A stretch of DNA of 37,898 bases, from the NCBI GenBank assembly GCA_902574205.1, contig CACGMS010000011.1, positions 1 to 37,898 of the forward strand, given 5' to 3'. Within the stretch, counting starts at the first letter, position 1. Each line of letters opens with the position of its first letter. This DNA comes from an uncultured Candidatus Hydrogenedens sp. (GTDB lineage: Bacteria > Myxococcota > UBA4151). The position numbers and the translations under genes are program-made. Below are positions 17,341-27,100 of the stretch, piece by piece. Under the pieces are notes generated by a model that saw nothing but the letters and a program-made list of their open reading frames with translations, was not told where the DNA came from and did no database searches.

Positions 17341-18677
17341 CTTATGTGTTGGCTTTTTGCTGCGCTTTTCCCCTGGCTTTGAGTCATGATTTAGGGGGGC
17401 CTTTAGCATTGGTTGCGCTTGCGCCATTGATGGCTTTATCGCTGCGTGTGGAGCGTGCCTTTAGCCATGGGTTTATCTGTGGTTTTGCCGAAGTTTTCCT
17501 GACGATGTGGGGAGCTTCCAACTATACATTTTTGATTCCGGTAACGCTCGCACTTCAAGCCGGTTTGGTTCGTGGTTTTTTGGCTTGGGCAGTCGCTTGG
17601 CGTCGGGGTCCGATTCTGCCCGTTTCTGTACTCGTGATTGGTCAGGGTTTACGGACGACATCAGTGCTGACTCTTCCTTTATCTTGTGGTCATGACTTAG
17701 CTGCGGTTTGGTGGCTCTCTTGGCCCGCTGCGTGGGGCGGCGGCGCGTTGTTGACGGCACTTTGTGGTCTCGTTGCTTATGCGTTGGTGCAACCTTCATG
17801 GCGGCGAGCGGTCGGGCGTGGGATTGGCGTGGTTATTGTCGCCACGATGCTGCACGAGGCTGTGCGTCCTTCCCAAGGTAAAGAGATCCCAATCAACGCA
17901 AGCGTGATTCAAGGCGGTGTGCCTAACTGGGTTTATCGACAGGCTGCGGTGGATCCTCCCGCTGAGGCGCTCATTCGAGACCGCTATTTGACGGTTGCCC
18001 AGAACCAGTCGCCTGAACGTTTGCTGATTTTTCCGGAGACCGCTGTACGTGAGACCTGGGGCGAGGGGGCGATGACCGACGCCTATCGGGCTCTTCATGC
18101 ACGAGGACATGGTCTGGTCGCTGGTGTGAATCATCATATCGATGGCGCATTACGAAATACGGCCATGGTTTGGATTCGTGAGGCAAGCGAACCTGTTTTT
18201 CAGACAAAGCAGACAGTCGTGCCGGTCGTTGAGCGCGAATTTGAAGCGATGTCTGCCGACCTCGCTCAACTGCCTTTTGGGGGTCGGGTGCAATTGTGCA
18301 TCGAGTCTGTTTATCCTCGCTACAGCAAGCCACAGGCGACTTGGTTGCTGGTTTTGACCAATGATGCAGGCGTGGGTCGCAGTACGCCGCGGCGTGCCTT
18401 TGAGCGAGAGAGTCGATTACGCGCACTGGAAACGGGTCGAAGCCTGATTCGTGCCGGCCAGGATGGGCTAAGTTACCTAGTCTCGCCGCATGGGCGTCTA
18501 CTCAAAAGCCTTCCACCTTACCGAGCCGGAGTTTTACAGATCGATCGCATGCCGGGTCCTCTTTGGTCCTTGCGCGGAGCTTTGGGCGACTGGTTCTTTT
18601 GGGTGTGTTTTTTCGGCGTGATCTATGCTTGGTTTACGAGACCAAGGTCGCATGAGCGCGACGCGTCAGCTCCGTGA
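17337..18677 (+). CDS. Lnt-like apolipoprotein N-acyltransferase (nitrilase fold)
   Basis: A 446-residue protein with about five to six hydrophobic segments in the first 180 residues, a carbon-nitrogen hydrolase domain at about 185-415, and a last membrane segment ('[15 protein letters not shown]'). The nitrilase triad is visible: Glu234 in 'IFPETAVRE', Lys291 in '[11 protein letters not shown]' and Cys321 in 'QLCIESVYP'. These correspond to the Glu, Lys and Cys motifs of Lnt, which adds the third acyl chain to lipoproteins at the inner membrane. It is shorter than typical Lnt (about 500 residues) and diverges around the lysine motif, so it may be a paralogue. Its start is the ATG at 17337, overlapping the previous stop. 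Its 3' end overlaps the convergent aspartate kinase gene by 44 bases. Confidence 0.78.
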   Translation: MTYVLAFCCAFPLALSHDLGGPLALVALAPLMALSLRVERAFSHGFICGFAEVFLTMWGASNYTFLIPVTLALQAGLVRGFLAWAVAWRRGPILPVSVLVIGQGLRTTSVLTLPLSCGHDLAAVWWLSWPAAWGGGALLTALCGLVAYALVQPSWRRAVGRGIGVVIVATMLHEAVRPSQGKEIPINASVIQGGVPNWVYRQAAVDPPAEALIRDRYLTVAQNQSPERLLIFPETAVRETWGEGAMTDAYRALHARGHGLVAGVNHHIDGALRNTAMVWIREASEPVFQTKQTVVPVVEREFEAMSADLAQLPFGGRVQLCIESVYPRYSKPQATWLLVLTNDAGVGRSTPRRAFERESRLRALETGRSLIRAGQDGLSYLVSPHGRLLKSLPPYRAGVLQIDRMPGPLWSLRGALGDWFFWVCFFGVIYAWFTRPRSHERDASAP

Positions 18678-19737
18678 TATCAACGTGCTCACCAAAGCGC
18701 GCATGAAGACCAAAAGGTGTAGCCCACCAACCTAAGCAAGGCTCGATACAGGCCAAAAAATTGCGTAGATATTTTGGGTCGTTGAGGAGATCTTCACCTG
18801 CGGCGGTAAGCGTTTGGCATGGGACTCCTGGGAGTTCTCCGTGAAGATTTTGGCTATCGATGACGGTTCCTTGATCAGAGCAATGGATAATGCATCCATG
18901 GAGGTTATCGAGTGACGCATCGGGCGGGAGAAAACGTCGTTGAGCGCTGCTGCTGACGCCGACGATGCCCTCAAGACCTGCCGCTCCAACCAAGGTTCCA
19001 GTGTCTTGACTTCCAGTCTTGCGCGCCCGAAACGCAATTCCTGCTCGGCGAGCCCAAGCGACAGCGTCGGCATGAAGCACCTTCGCGCCACCTCGCGCCA
19101 GGGCTTCTAGTGTACCAAATCCTATTTCATCGAGGAGTTTAGCATCGCTGACACAGCGCGGGTCAGCGCTGAAAACACCATCAACATCAGAATAGATTTC
19201 ACAGTGATCAGCACCCAGAGCAGCCGCTAAGGCAAGCGCCGTAGTATCGGATCCACCCCGTCCGAGTGTGGTAATTTCACGTTTGTAACTCATGCCTTGA
19301 AAACCAGCGACAATGACCACGCGACCCCGTTTGAGTTCGTCTTCCACACGGATCGGTCGAACATCAATAATGCGTGCATCAGTGTGGACGTCGTTGGTGA
19401 TGATTCCACATTGCGATCCTGTAAAACTTAGCGCTTCGATGCCGCGATCAGCGATCGCCATACTCAGTAAAGCCATGGTCACACGCTCGCCGGTCGACAA
19501 CAACATATCGAGTTCCCGACGTTTCGGGTGGTCCGAGATTTGTCCTGCGAGCTCAATCAATGCATTGGTCGATCCACCCATCGCAGAAACCACAACAACC
19601 AGTTTATTTCCTTGGCGGACACGCTCGACAACCGTATCGGCGACGCGTTGAATAGCGTGCGCGTCAGCCAACGATGATCCACCATATTTCTGGACAACGG
19701 TGGGGTGATTGGGGTCGAAGGTACTAGGGGCAGTCAT
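18634..19737 (-). CDS. Aspartate kinase with divergent C-terminal region
   Basis: A 367-residue protein using the ATG at 19737, after which the sequence begins '[22 protein letters not shown]'. The kinase domain is clear: 'KYGGSS' (about 17-22), '[19 protein letters not shown]', '[18 protein letters not shown]', '[10 protein letters not shown]', '[40 protein letters not shown]'. This is the first enzyme of the lysine, threonine and methionine pathway. After about residue 245 the sequence lacks the usual ACT-domain motifs and has extra cysteines ('CIIHC', 'CIEPCLGWW'). Allosteric control may therefore be lost or altered. The family is certain for the kinase domain, and the role (biosynthetic or other) is open. 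Upstream ATGs at 19749 and 19803 are alternatives. Confidence 0.85.
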   Translation of the reverse strand: MTAPSTFDPNHPTVVQKYGGSSLADAHAIQRVADTVVERVRQGNKLVVVVSAMGGSTNALIELAGQISDHPKRRELDMLLSTGERVTMALLSMAIADRGIEALSFTGSQCGIITNDVHTDARIIDVRPIRVEDELKRGRVVIVAGFQGMSYKREITTLGRGGSDTTALALAAALGADHCEIYSDVDGVFSADPRCVSDAKLLDEIGFGTLEALARGGAKVLHADAVAWARRAGIAFRARKTGSQDTGTLVGAAGLEGIVGVSSSAQRRFLPPDASLDNLHGCIIHCSDQGTVIDSQNLHGELPGVPCQTLTAAGEDLLNDPKYLRNFLACIEPCLGWWATPFGLHARFGEHVDITELTRRAHATLVS

Positions 19738-20257
19738 GTTTAAATCCATCTTACGTACGATCGATAAGCCAAAAGGCGCCGCCCCGCTACCGTTAGCACT
19801 CATTGATTTAATTGCGGTTAACGCCGTCGTTCAAGCCGCGGCAATTGGTTATCTCTCGGCTCTGTTTCGGCGCGATTGGTTTGCACCGGTTCAGGGCATC
19901 GTGATGCGTTTGGTCTATCCCATCATCACGGATTTAGTGGTCTTGGCTGTTCTGGGTCTGTTGCTCAGCGTCTTAACGCGGGTCAAATCGGATGAGAAAG
20001 CCACGCGGATCGATCGCTTAATTGCAGCCGGAACGCCGCTTTGGTTAGGTTATGCGTTGGGTCTAATTTGGCTGCGTATTGCCTATGTTTTCGCCAGTTT
20101 ACCCTCGACCCGAGATGCCTTTTTCTTGCCGCTTTGGGTCTTTGATTACGTGCCTGTTTATCGTGGCGTGACTGAGTTGACACGATGGCACCCTGAGCAC
20201 TGGACAATCGCCCTGATCTTTGTGGCTCTTTGTGGGGGGGGGAGGGTGGCTTTATAG
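19736..20257 (+). CDS. Multi-pass membrane protein, probably N-terminal half of a split thioredoxin-fusion gene
   Basis: A 173-residue open frame with about four or five hydrophobic segments, resembling Yip1-like integral membrane domains ('[39 protein letters not shown]'). The ATG at 19736 has AGGGG five bases upstream, and its first two bases coincide with the antisense start codon of the aspartate kinase. The frame ends '[16 protein letters not shown]', immediately after a run of nine Gs. Removing one G would join it in frame to the thioredoxin-like protein that begins at 20220, giving '[20 protein letters not shown]' across the junction. I think the two are one gene, interrupted by a real frameshift, a phase-variable tract or a sequencing indel. 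The function of the membrane part is unknown. Confidence 0.6.
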   Translation: MFKSILRTIDKPKGAAPLPLALIDLIAVNAVVQAAAIGYLSALFRRDWFAPVQGIVMRLVYPIITDLVVLAVLGLLLSVLTRVKSDEKATRIDRLIAAGTPLWLGYALGLIWLRIAYVFASLPSTRDAFFLPLWVFDYVPVYRGVTELTRWHPEHWTIALIFVALCGGGRVAL

Positions 20258-20831
20258 CCGCTCAAGCGAGGATCGAACACGACGGCTGCATCAGGCCTTT
20301 CGAGTGAGTCTAATCATCGCTTTGCTGTGCTCTGCACCGGTCGCCTGGCGAGCGCATTCGAGTTGGCGCCCTGCGGTTGCCGGAGACCTACTCGTTGATC
20401 GCTTAGTAAAGACCCCTGAAATCGATGCTTCGGATTGGCTCCCAAAGGGCCTGCGTGGCCGGACTACTTTGGTGGAGTTTTGGACGACTTGGTGCGGCGC
20501 CTGTAAGCGTTTATTGCCACAGCTCAATCAACTCAAAGAGTCGATCAAAGACCCTGAATTTGAGATGCTTCTGGTCAACGTTGAGGGGCGTGGTCAACCC
20601 ACCCCTCAATTGTTAGATAAAGTGAGAAAATACAAAGCTGAAAGAGCACCGAAGTTGAAGGTGCTTGTCGATCGAGGTGCGTGGTCTGATGCGGTCGGAA
20701 TTACCGTCTATCCAACCTTGGCTTTGATCGGTCCCGATGGTCGCTTGATTAAGCTTTGGTCAGGGACCCCCAATATGGACGCCGTGGAGCGCTTGATTAG
20801 GAGCTCGTTAGAGAGTGCATTGCGGCTTTGA
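20220..20831 (+). CDS. Thioredoxin-like (TlpA family) protein, probably C-terminal half of a split gene
   Basis: A 203-residue frame that would need a TTG start at 20220 inside the preceding gene. It begins '[18 protein letters not shown]', has one hydrophobic segment ('VSLIIALLCSAPVAW', about 29-43), then a thioredoxin fold with the redox motif Trp-Cys-Gly-Ala-Cys in 'LVEFWTTWCGACKRLLPQLNQL' and 'GITVYPTLALIGPDGRLIKLWSG'. TlpA-like proteins reduce disulfides in periplasmic proteins, for example in cytochrome maturation. Here the many cysteine-rich envelope proteins are possible clients (inference). The lack of a good independent start and the nine-G junction argue that it is the end of a fusion protein with the membrane domain upstream. 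Confidence 0.75.
   Translation: MWLFVGGGGWLYSRSSEDRTRRLHQAFRVSLIIALLCSAPVAWRAHSSWRPAVAGDLLVDRLVKTPEIDASDWLPKGLRGRTTLVEFWTTWCGACKRLLPQLNQLKESIKDPEFEMLLVNVEGRGQPTPQLLDKVRKYKAERAPKLKVLVDRGAWSDAVGITVYPTLALIGPDGRLIKLWSGTPNMDAVERLIRSSLESALRL
20234..20242 (+). repeat. Run of nine G residues at a frameshift junction
   Basis: Nine consecutive Gs occur exactly where the membrane-protein frame ends and the thioredoxin-like frame takes over (+1). Eight Gs would fuse the two into one protein of about 364 residues. Long G runs are typical sites of slipped-strand mispairing and also of sequencing error. Confidence 0.9.
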
Positions 20832-20848
20832 CAGCATGTGAGGTGTCG

Positions 20849-20875
20849 GGCAGGGTTCTGCCTTGCGTAGCAAGG
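20849..20875 (+). promoter_or_regulatory. Two mutually exclusive hairpins in the leader of the pqqD-like gene
   Basis: GGCAG (20849-20853) can pair with CTGCC (20858-20862), and CCTTGC (20861-20866) can pair with GCAAGG (20870-20875). The two stems share bases 20861-20862, so only one can form fully. The second stem contains most of the Shine-Dalgarno sequence AAGGA (20872-20876). This is a plausible on/off switch for translation. No T-run follows, so it is not an intrinsic terminator. Whether it is functional is unknown. Confidence 0.4.
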
Positions 20876-20885
20876 ACCTATTGTG

Positions 20886-21173
20886 ATGAATTCTGACGAT
20901 ACCCACCAACGCGTGCCGGTGATCCCTGATGGGGTAGCTTGGCGAGCCTATGATGGTGAGGTGTTGGTGGTGACCGGTGAAACCGCACAACTACGTACTT
21001 TGAGCGAGGTTGGAAGTTTCGCCTTTGAACGCTTCGATGGTCAGGCTACACTACAGTCAATCGCTCAGGCGATTAGTGACGAATTTGATGTGACAGAAGA
21101 AACCGCTTCAACTGATTTGACCGCGTTTGCAGAGGATTTGCATCGGCGTGGATTGATCGCTTGGGCGGATTGA
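20886..21173 (+). CDS. PqqD-like RiPP recognition element protein
   Basis: A 95-residue protein (a GTG at 20883 directly precedes the ATG; the AAGGA Shine-Dalgarno at 20872-20876 fits both). It shows the PqqD pattern: two or three short beta strands ('VAWRAYDGEVLVVTGETAQLRTLSEVGSFAFERFDGQ') followed by helices ('TLQSIAQAISDEFDVTEETASTDLTAFAEDLHRRGLI'). The family includes PqqD and stand-alone or fused RiPP recognition elements, which bind leader peptides and present them to modifying enzymes. Its stop codon abuts the Shine-Dalgarno of the giant lipoprotein gene. A matching leader-bearing peptide (27956), a radical SAM/SPASM enzyme (28913) and a peptidase (29977) follow on the same strand, which supports a role in peptide modification. 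Confidence 0.85.
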   Translation: MNSDDTHQRVPVIPDGVAWRAYDGEVLVVTGETAQLRTLSEVGSFAFERFDGQATLQSIAQAISDEFDVTEETASTDLTAFAEDLHRRGLIAWAD

Positions 21174-21184
21174 AGGAGAAACGC

Positions 21185-24100
21185 ATGCTTCGGCTTGCTC
21201 CCATTCGCGCTTTAGCAGGCGCCGCTTTACTTGGAACCCTTAGTCTTGGCGGTTGTGCCTGCGAGGAAACACCGACCAACATTGTGGGTTTAGCTTTTGT
21301 TTCGCCAAACCCGGGCTCGCGCATTCAGGTGACGGATGATCTCGATCCGAATACGCCGGGAGTCCAAGTGGCATTTAGGCTTCGAGCGGTCGGACTCAAC
21401 GCAACGGATACGGCAGCCACGGTCAGTCTAATCAATAAGAGCGACGTCGATGGAGTGGCTGCGGAAGCGGTTTTGGTCGGTAACGGTACCACGAAATCAG
21501 CGTCGTTTGATGCCATCACGTTGGTGAGTGGAACCAATGAGATTGAAGCGACGCTGACTCAAACCTTTGGCTCGAACAAGGTAACCACCGCCAACTTCTC
21601 TGTGGTTGCGCCGGGTGGTCCAGCTTGCCGCTTTACCCAAGCGCCGAACGGTCCGGCGCTGAACTCTGGTGCAACGTTGACCGACGACCTTGATGTCATC
21701 AACGCAGGGTTTCAAACCCATGTCGGGGTGGCGTGCGACGGTGAAGGTGTTGTTGATGGTTTGACCGTCGGTTTGAATGTAGCAGGCGCTGCTTCAGCCT
21801 TGTCCGGAACCCTACAAGCCGGTTCAGTCGTGTTTAACAATGTGAGCTTACCCGAAGGCGCAGCTCGACTGACGACGTATGTTGTGTTGGGTCAGGACCA
21901 AGCTGGAACGGCGAGTCTTGACCTCGTTGTTGATACCGGTCGTTGCGACGTCTCGGTTACTTCTCCCGCGAATGGCGTGCCGATTTTAGCGGCTGATGAT
22001 GCGGATCCGTCGACACCAGATGTTGCCGATGTAGACATCGTCATTGCATCCTCACGTTGTGGTTCAGGCTCGACAGTTACGATTCCCGTCGGTGCGGATT
22101 CGTTTTCAGGAGCGATCGGTGAAGATGGTACGGGTACCGTACGTATTGCGCTGACCCAAAGCAGCGACAACCAAGACCTGAAAAGCTTTACGGTTGTGGT
22201 TTCGGATCAGTCGGGTTCTCGTAATCAGGGCACATCCTTGCTTCAGGTTCATCTGGTGGACACCATCGCGCCATCGATCGAGGTGGTAGGCCTAGCTGCT
22301 GACAGTACAACGGTGCTTACGGCTGCCGACGATCAAGACGAGAACCCGCTCGATGAGTTGACCTATCGAGTGCAGGTACGACTGACTGACTATGCCGATG
22401 TTGCCCTTGTCTTTGCCCGGGTGGGTGATGACGAAGCCGGCGTGGTATCAGCCGCTCCGAATGAGCTTGGTATTGCAACAATGGATGTGCGTTTGCCGGC
22501 GGGTAATCAAACCGTGACGGTTTATGCATCGGATGCAGCAGGTAATCAAACGAGTGTTGCGCGTCAGGTCGAAGTGGACATCACAGTACCCGTGGTGACG
22601 TTGCTTCAGCCAGCGCAATCGGGTGCGGTGCTGGCGAACGCTGACGCCGACCCGCAAACCGAAGGTTTTCAACTTGACTGTTATGTCTCGATCGAGAATT
22701 TTTCGACCATCTCGACGCTTGATCCCCGAGTGTTTTGCGAACTGCAAACTTTGGATGATCAAGGTAACGCCACAGGGCCTTGGGTTGCGAGTGCTCTTGC
22801 TGAGCCCGAAGCGCGAGAGGGCGACATAGGTGTTGGTGGTGTACGCCTAACCTTGCCGGATGGGCAGTGGGGTATCCGTGCCGGTGCGGTGACTCGTGGG
22901 GGTACTGGCAATCGAGCGGCGCCTTCTGATCCGCTCAACCTCAATGTCGATGGTACGGTGCCAACGATTGCTTTTGCGAGCCCGACAAACGGGTCGGTCA
23001 TCAATGCAGGAAATGCCAATATTGAACTCGCGATTACCGATGCAGAGGTCGGTCAGCCGGTCTCGGTCTCGGTCGATGGTGCTCCGGCGCTTAATCCGGC
23101 ACCAACCGTTGATCAAAACGGTCGAGCTTTGATCGAGAATGTCGTGTGGGCGGACCGAGATGGGACGTACACGTTGACTGCCGATGTTTCCGATGCGGCA
23201 GGTAATCCGGCGACTCAAGCATCGATCAGTGTGACTGTGGACTCGACGCCTCCTGTCGTGACCTTGCTTGGTTTGGATGGGAGCGCCGAAGGCAGTGTGC
23301 GCGATATTGTTGCTGACGGGATCCTTAATGCCACACAGAATATCAATTTGGATTGGGGAGCTGATGTGAGCAACGGCTTCCAATATGGTTTCCGCGTGGT
23401 CGTACGCAATGAGCCAGTTGGGCAATTGGTTGCCTTGCGCTTGAATGGTGCGCTGATCAACGGCGTAACGGTAGATGATAATGGCGCTCAAGTAGCGAAC
23501 TTTAATAACAACAACAACGGATTCACACTGCTTGAGGGGGTCAACACGGTTTCGGCAACCGTGATCGATAATGCGGGCAACACAGCATCATCAACGGCGA
23601 CCTTAACGGTCACTACAGGTCAACCCTTTGTCCGGATTTTAGCCCCCGCAGACGGGTCTCGAACCAATGCAAATCAAGTGGCGGTAACGGCGTCCAGTAA
23701 TGCCGCTGACGGCGCAACGTGTTCGCTAGTAGCGAGCCTTCAAGGGCAACAAGATGTCTCCGCTAATGCGAATGCCGGAGGCGATGGAGCGATTGATTTT
23801 GGAACGCTCAACCTCGCTGCTGAAGGCTCTTGGTCGTTGGTGGCAACGTGTCCTTACCAGGGTCGCGACCCGGTGAACTCGGCGGCGTCAACAGTGATTG
23901 TCGATCAAACCGCGCCGGTGCTCACATTCACAGGAGTTCCGCAGGTCAATGGCGAGAATGTGTACACGCTGGCGGATGAGCCAGATTCGACGCTCAATAA
24001 CCAGTACAGAAAAGATATTGTCGTGTCGGCAGCAGCGAACGGTGTGTGCACGGTTGAGGGGGTTAATCCCACGGCTTTATTGACGATTACCGGCGGTAAT

Positions 24101-27100
24101 GTTGGTCAAAACGATGTGGTTCGGACTCGCTTTACTGCAGGGAATGATTGCAGCTTTACGTTTGAAAATTTGGCGCTTGCCGATGAAGTGAACGATCCGA
24201 ATAGCTCCGTGAACTTGGCGGTCTCAACCGTTGATTTGGCAGGCAATCAAGGGGTAGCCAGTATTGCCTTGGTTGTGGATCGCGTTGGGCCGACGGTGGT
24301 GATCGATCAACCCGTTACGAACGCAATCTTATCCGCTGATGACGATGCAAACCAAGCAAGTCCGAATGTACAGTACGATGTGCAGGCGACCGCCCGTGGA
24401 GCGGTAGGTGTGGCACAGCTGCAGGTGGACGGACAAAATGTAGCACAACGAAATGTTACTGGTAACGGCAGCGTTGAGTTTGATAATGTGAGTTTTGCGG
24501 ATGGAACACACACCGTGCGCGTTTCAGGTGTGGATAACTACAACAACACAGGTTTTGCTGAGTCGACCAATGTACGCGTCGACGGCAGCGCGCCGACGCT
24601 GACTATTTTTACCCCTGGAAACAACCAACTCTTTGGAGCCAATGACGATTCGAATCCGCAGCTCGGTGGTTTTCAAACTAACGTGTCGATCACGATCCAA
24701 GGGGTCGAAAACGGAACACAAATTCAGGTCTTGGTTGATGGAGTACAAGAGGCTACCGGGGCGGTTGCTGGAAACTTTACTTCTATTCCCAATGTCCCGC
24801 TGACAGAGGGGACGCGCGAGATCACCGTTCGTGCTAGCGATGGGATTAACACGGCGACCGCAACTGTATCTGTGACGGTTGATCTTACGGCGCCGACAAC
24901 GACCGATTGCGTCTTTGCTGGGGACGATGGACCAAACGCCGGGATCTACACGTTTAATGTTGCCGAGGATGGTGACGGGCAAGCTGCTGGTTGGCAGGGG
25001 ACCTGCGCAACCACCGTAACTGGTGGTCAAGACGGTTCGGTCGTGCGTGTAGTGAGTAATAATCCCGCACCAAACACTGTGGTCGGTTCGGCGGTGTTGC
25101 AAAATGGTGCGGCAACCGCATCGATCAGCCTTCCCGACGGCAGTCATACCCTGACGATTCAGGCCACTGATGAAGCGGGCAATGTCAGCGCCGCGGGTAT
25201 TGGTCAGGTTGCTCGCGTCGATACCGTCGCTCCGGTTGTTTCCCTGACCTCGCCGGCTAACGGGGCATTCCTCTTGGCGAATCAGGACGGGGACAACGAA
25301 ACACCGGGTCTGCAATTCACGGTCGCCGCTTCGAGCGATGCTGAGGCAGGTACATCGATTGTGTTCAATGCAAACGATGCGCAACTCGGGACGAATGTGA
25401 TCGAAGGCGGAGCCGGTTCGGTTGTTGCAACCCTACCAGAGGGGTCGGTGTCGCTAACGGCTGTGTCGACGGATCAAGCGGGTAATTCGACAACGAGTGC
25501 TGCCGTTAGTGTGACGGTCGATTCACAGGCGCCGACAATTGCAATTACCAGCCCGGCGGCGAATACAGAACTTGGTGATAACGATGACGTCGATGAGGGT
25601 TTGATCGGTTTTCAAACGAATATTTCTGTCACGACGGGTCAAGTCGAAAACGGGCAACAAGTGAGTGTTCGAAGTACAGTTGGCGGTGAGCGCTGCAGCG
25701 AGGTAACGAGTGGCGCTCTTTTAACGATGCGCTGTACGTTACTTGAAGGTGCACCACAAACACTAACCGCTGTCGTATCCGATGCAAATGGAAACGAAAC
25801 CACAAGCGCTGGTGTCGTCATCAACCTTAACTTGCAGGCGCCAACCCTCATTTTTACAACACCGAATGTTAATCCAGCGAGACTAAATTCGGGTGATGAT
25901 GTCGATGGCGCCGAAGGGTTTCAATACACCTTTGTGCTGACTTCGGATGCAGATGGTCAAACGGTAGAGTTATCAGATGATGGTAACGCTATTGGTACTG
26001 GTGTGGTTGCCAACAACAGCGTGACCATTGGACCCGTGACCTTATCTGAGGGGACCCATCCGATCCGAGCCTCGGTGACTCAGAACAATAATACGGCGCA
26101 AACCGACCTGAGCGTTATTGTTGACGTCACAGCACCAACCATTGCTTTGAATTCACCAGCAGTAAGTCCAGCAACTTTTGCGGTTGCTAATGATCAACAA
26201 GCAGGTGCTCCGCTCAATACGAGTTTTGGGTTGCAGATCACTGGAGCCATTGGAGGGACACTGAGTGCTCAGTCAACGCAGACGGCAACGTTGGGTACTG
26301 TTGCCGTCAACGCAGACGGTGTGGTGACCATCACCGGTGCTACGCTTCAAACTGGGGTTACTCATGAGATCACCTTTACCGTTACTGATGAGGCGGGGAA
26401 TACTGCAAGCGTCGAATTGCAAGCTGTGGTTGATGTTGTTGCACCGAATGATTTAGCGATCACCGCAACGCCTCAAAACAATCGCTCGGGGACTGTGCGC
26501 TTGAATTGGTCTGAGTCAGGCGATGATGCCGATCAAGGCGTGGTCGCTGGTTATCAAGTCCGTTACAGCGAAAATGTAATTAATGAGGATAACTTTGGAG
26601 CCGCTACCCAAGTCCAAGAAGCGATTAACCCCGTAGCTCCAGGCAATGCGCTTCAAGTCGATGTTGCGGGTTTACCCTTTGATAATGCGAATGTGCGCAT
26701 TGCCGCTCGAGCGGTTGATGATGTGGGTAATGTCTCGGCGGTAGCAGGCGGGGCATTAGCTACTGTCGATTTATCCCTCAATTCGTCAATTAAAGCAGCG
26801 GCGGGCTCTGGCACTGACTTTGGTTATGATTCGTGTTCTGGTGATTTCAACAACGATAATCGTGCCGATTTGGTGCTTGGTGACTATAAGAATTCCAACA
26901 ATACGGGTGCGATTTGGATTTTGATGGGTAACGCGAACATGGAGAATGCTACGCTTACCCGCCGTCTCGGTAATGCTGCGGGTGATTATTACGGTTTTGC
27001 TTGTGCAGCGGCCGACTTCAACGAAGACGGTTTTGATGATCTAGCTGTGGGAGCGATTGGACCTGCCGGTTTCAATGGGCAGGTCTATATTTATCGAGGC

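Noticed and set aside
20828-20833. A perfect TTGACA just upstream of the PqqD-like gene, as a -35 box.
   Set aside because: It includes the stop codon of the thioredoxin-like gene, and no TATAAT-like element lies 15-19 bases downstream (the region is GC-rich), so it is probably chance.
24524-25384. A long open frame antisense to the giant lipoprotein.
   Set aside because: It mirrors the repetitive coding strand, has no family signature and no ribosome site of note.
21290-26430. Repeated units that could suggest a CRISPR array or other DNA repeat array.
   Set aside because: The repeats are 250-370 bases, conserved only at the protein level and in frame, so they are tandem protein domains.
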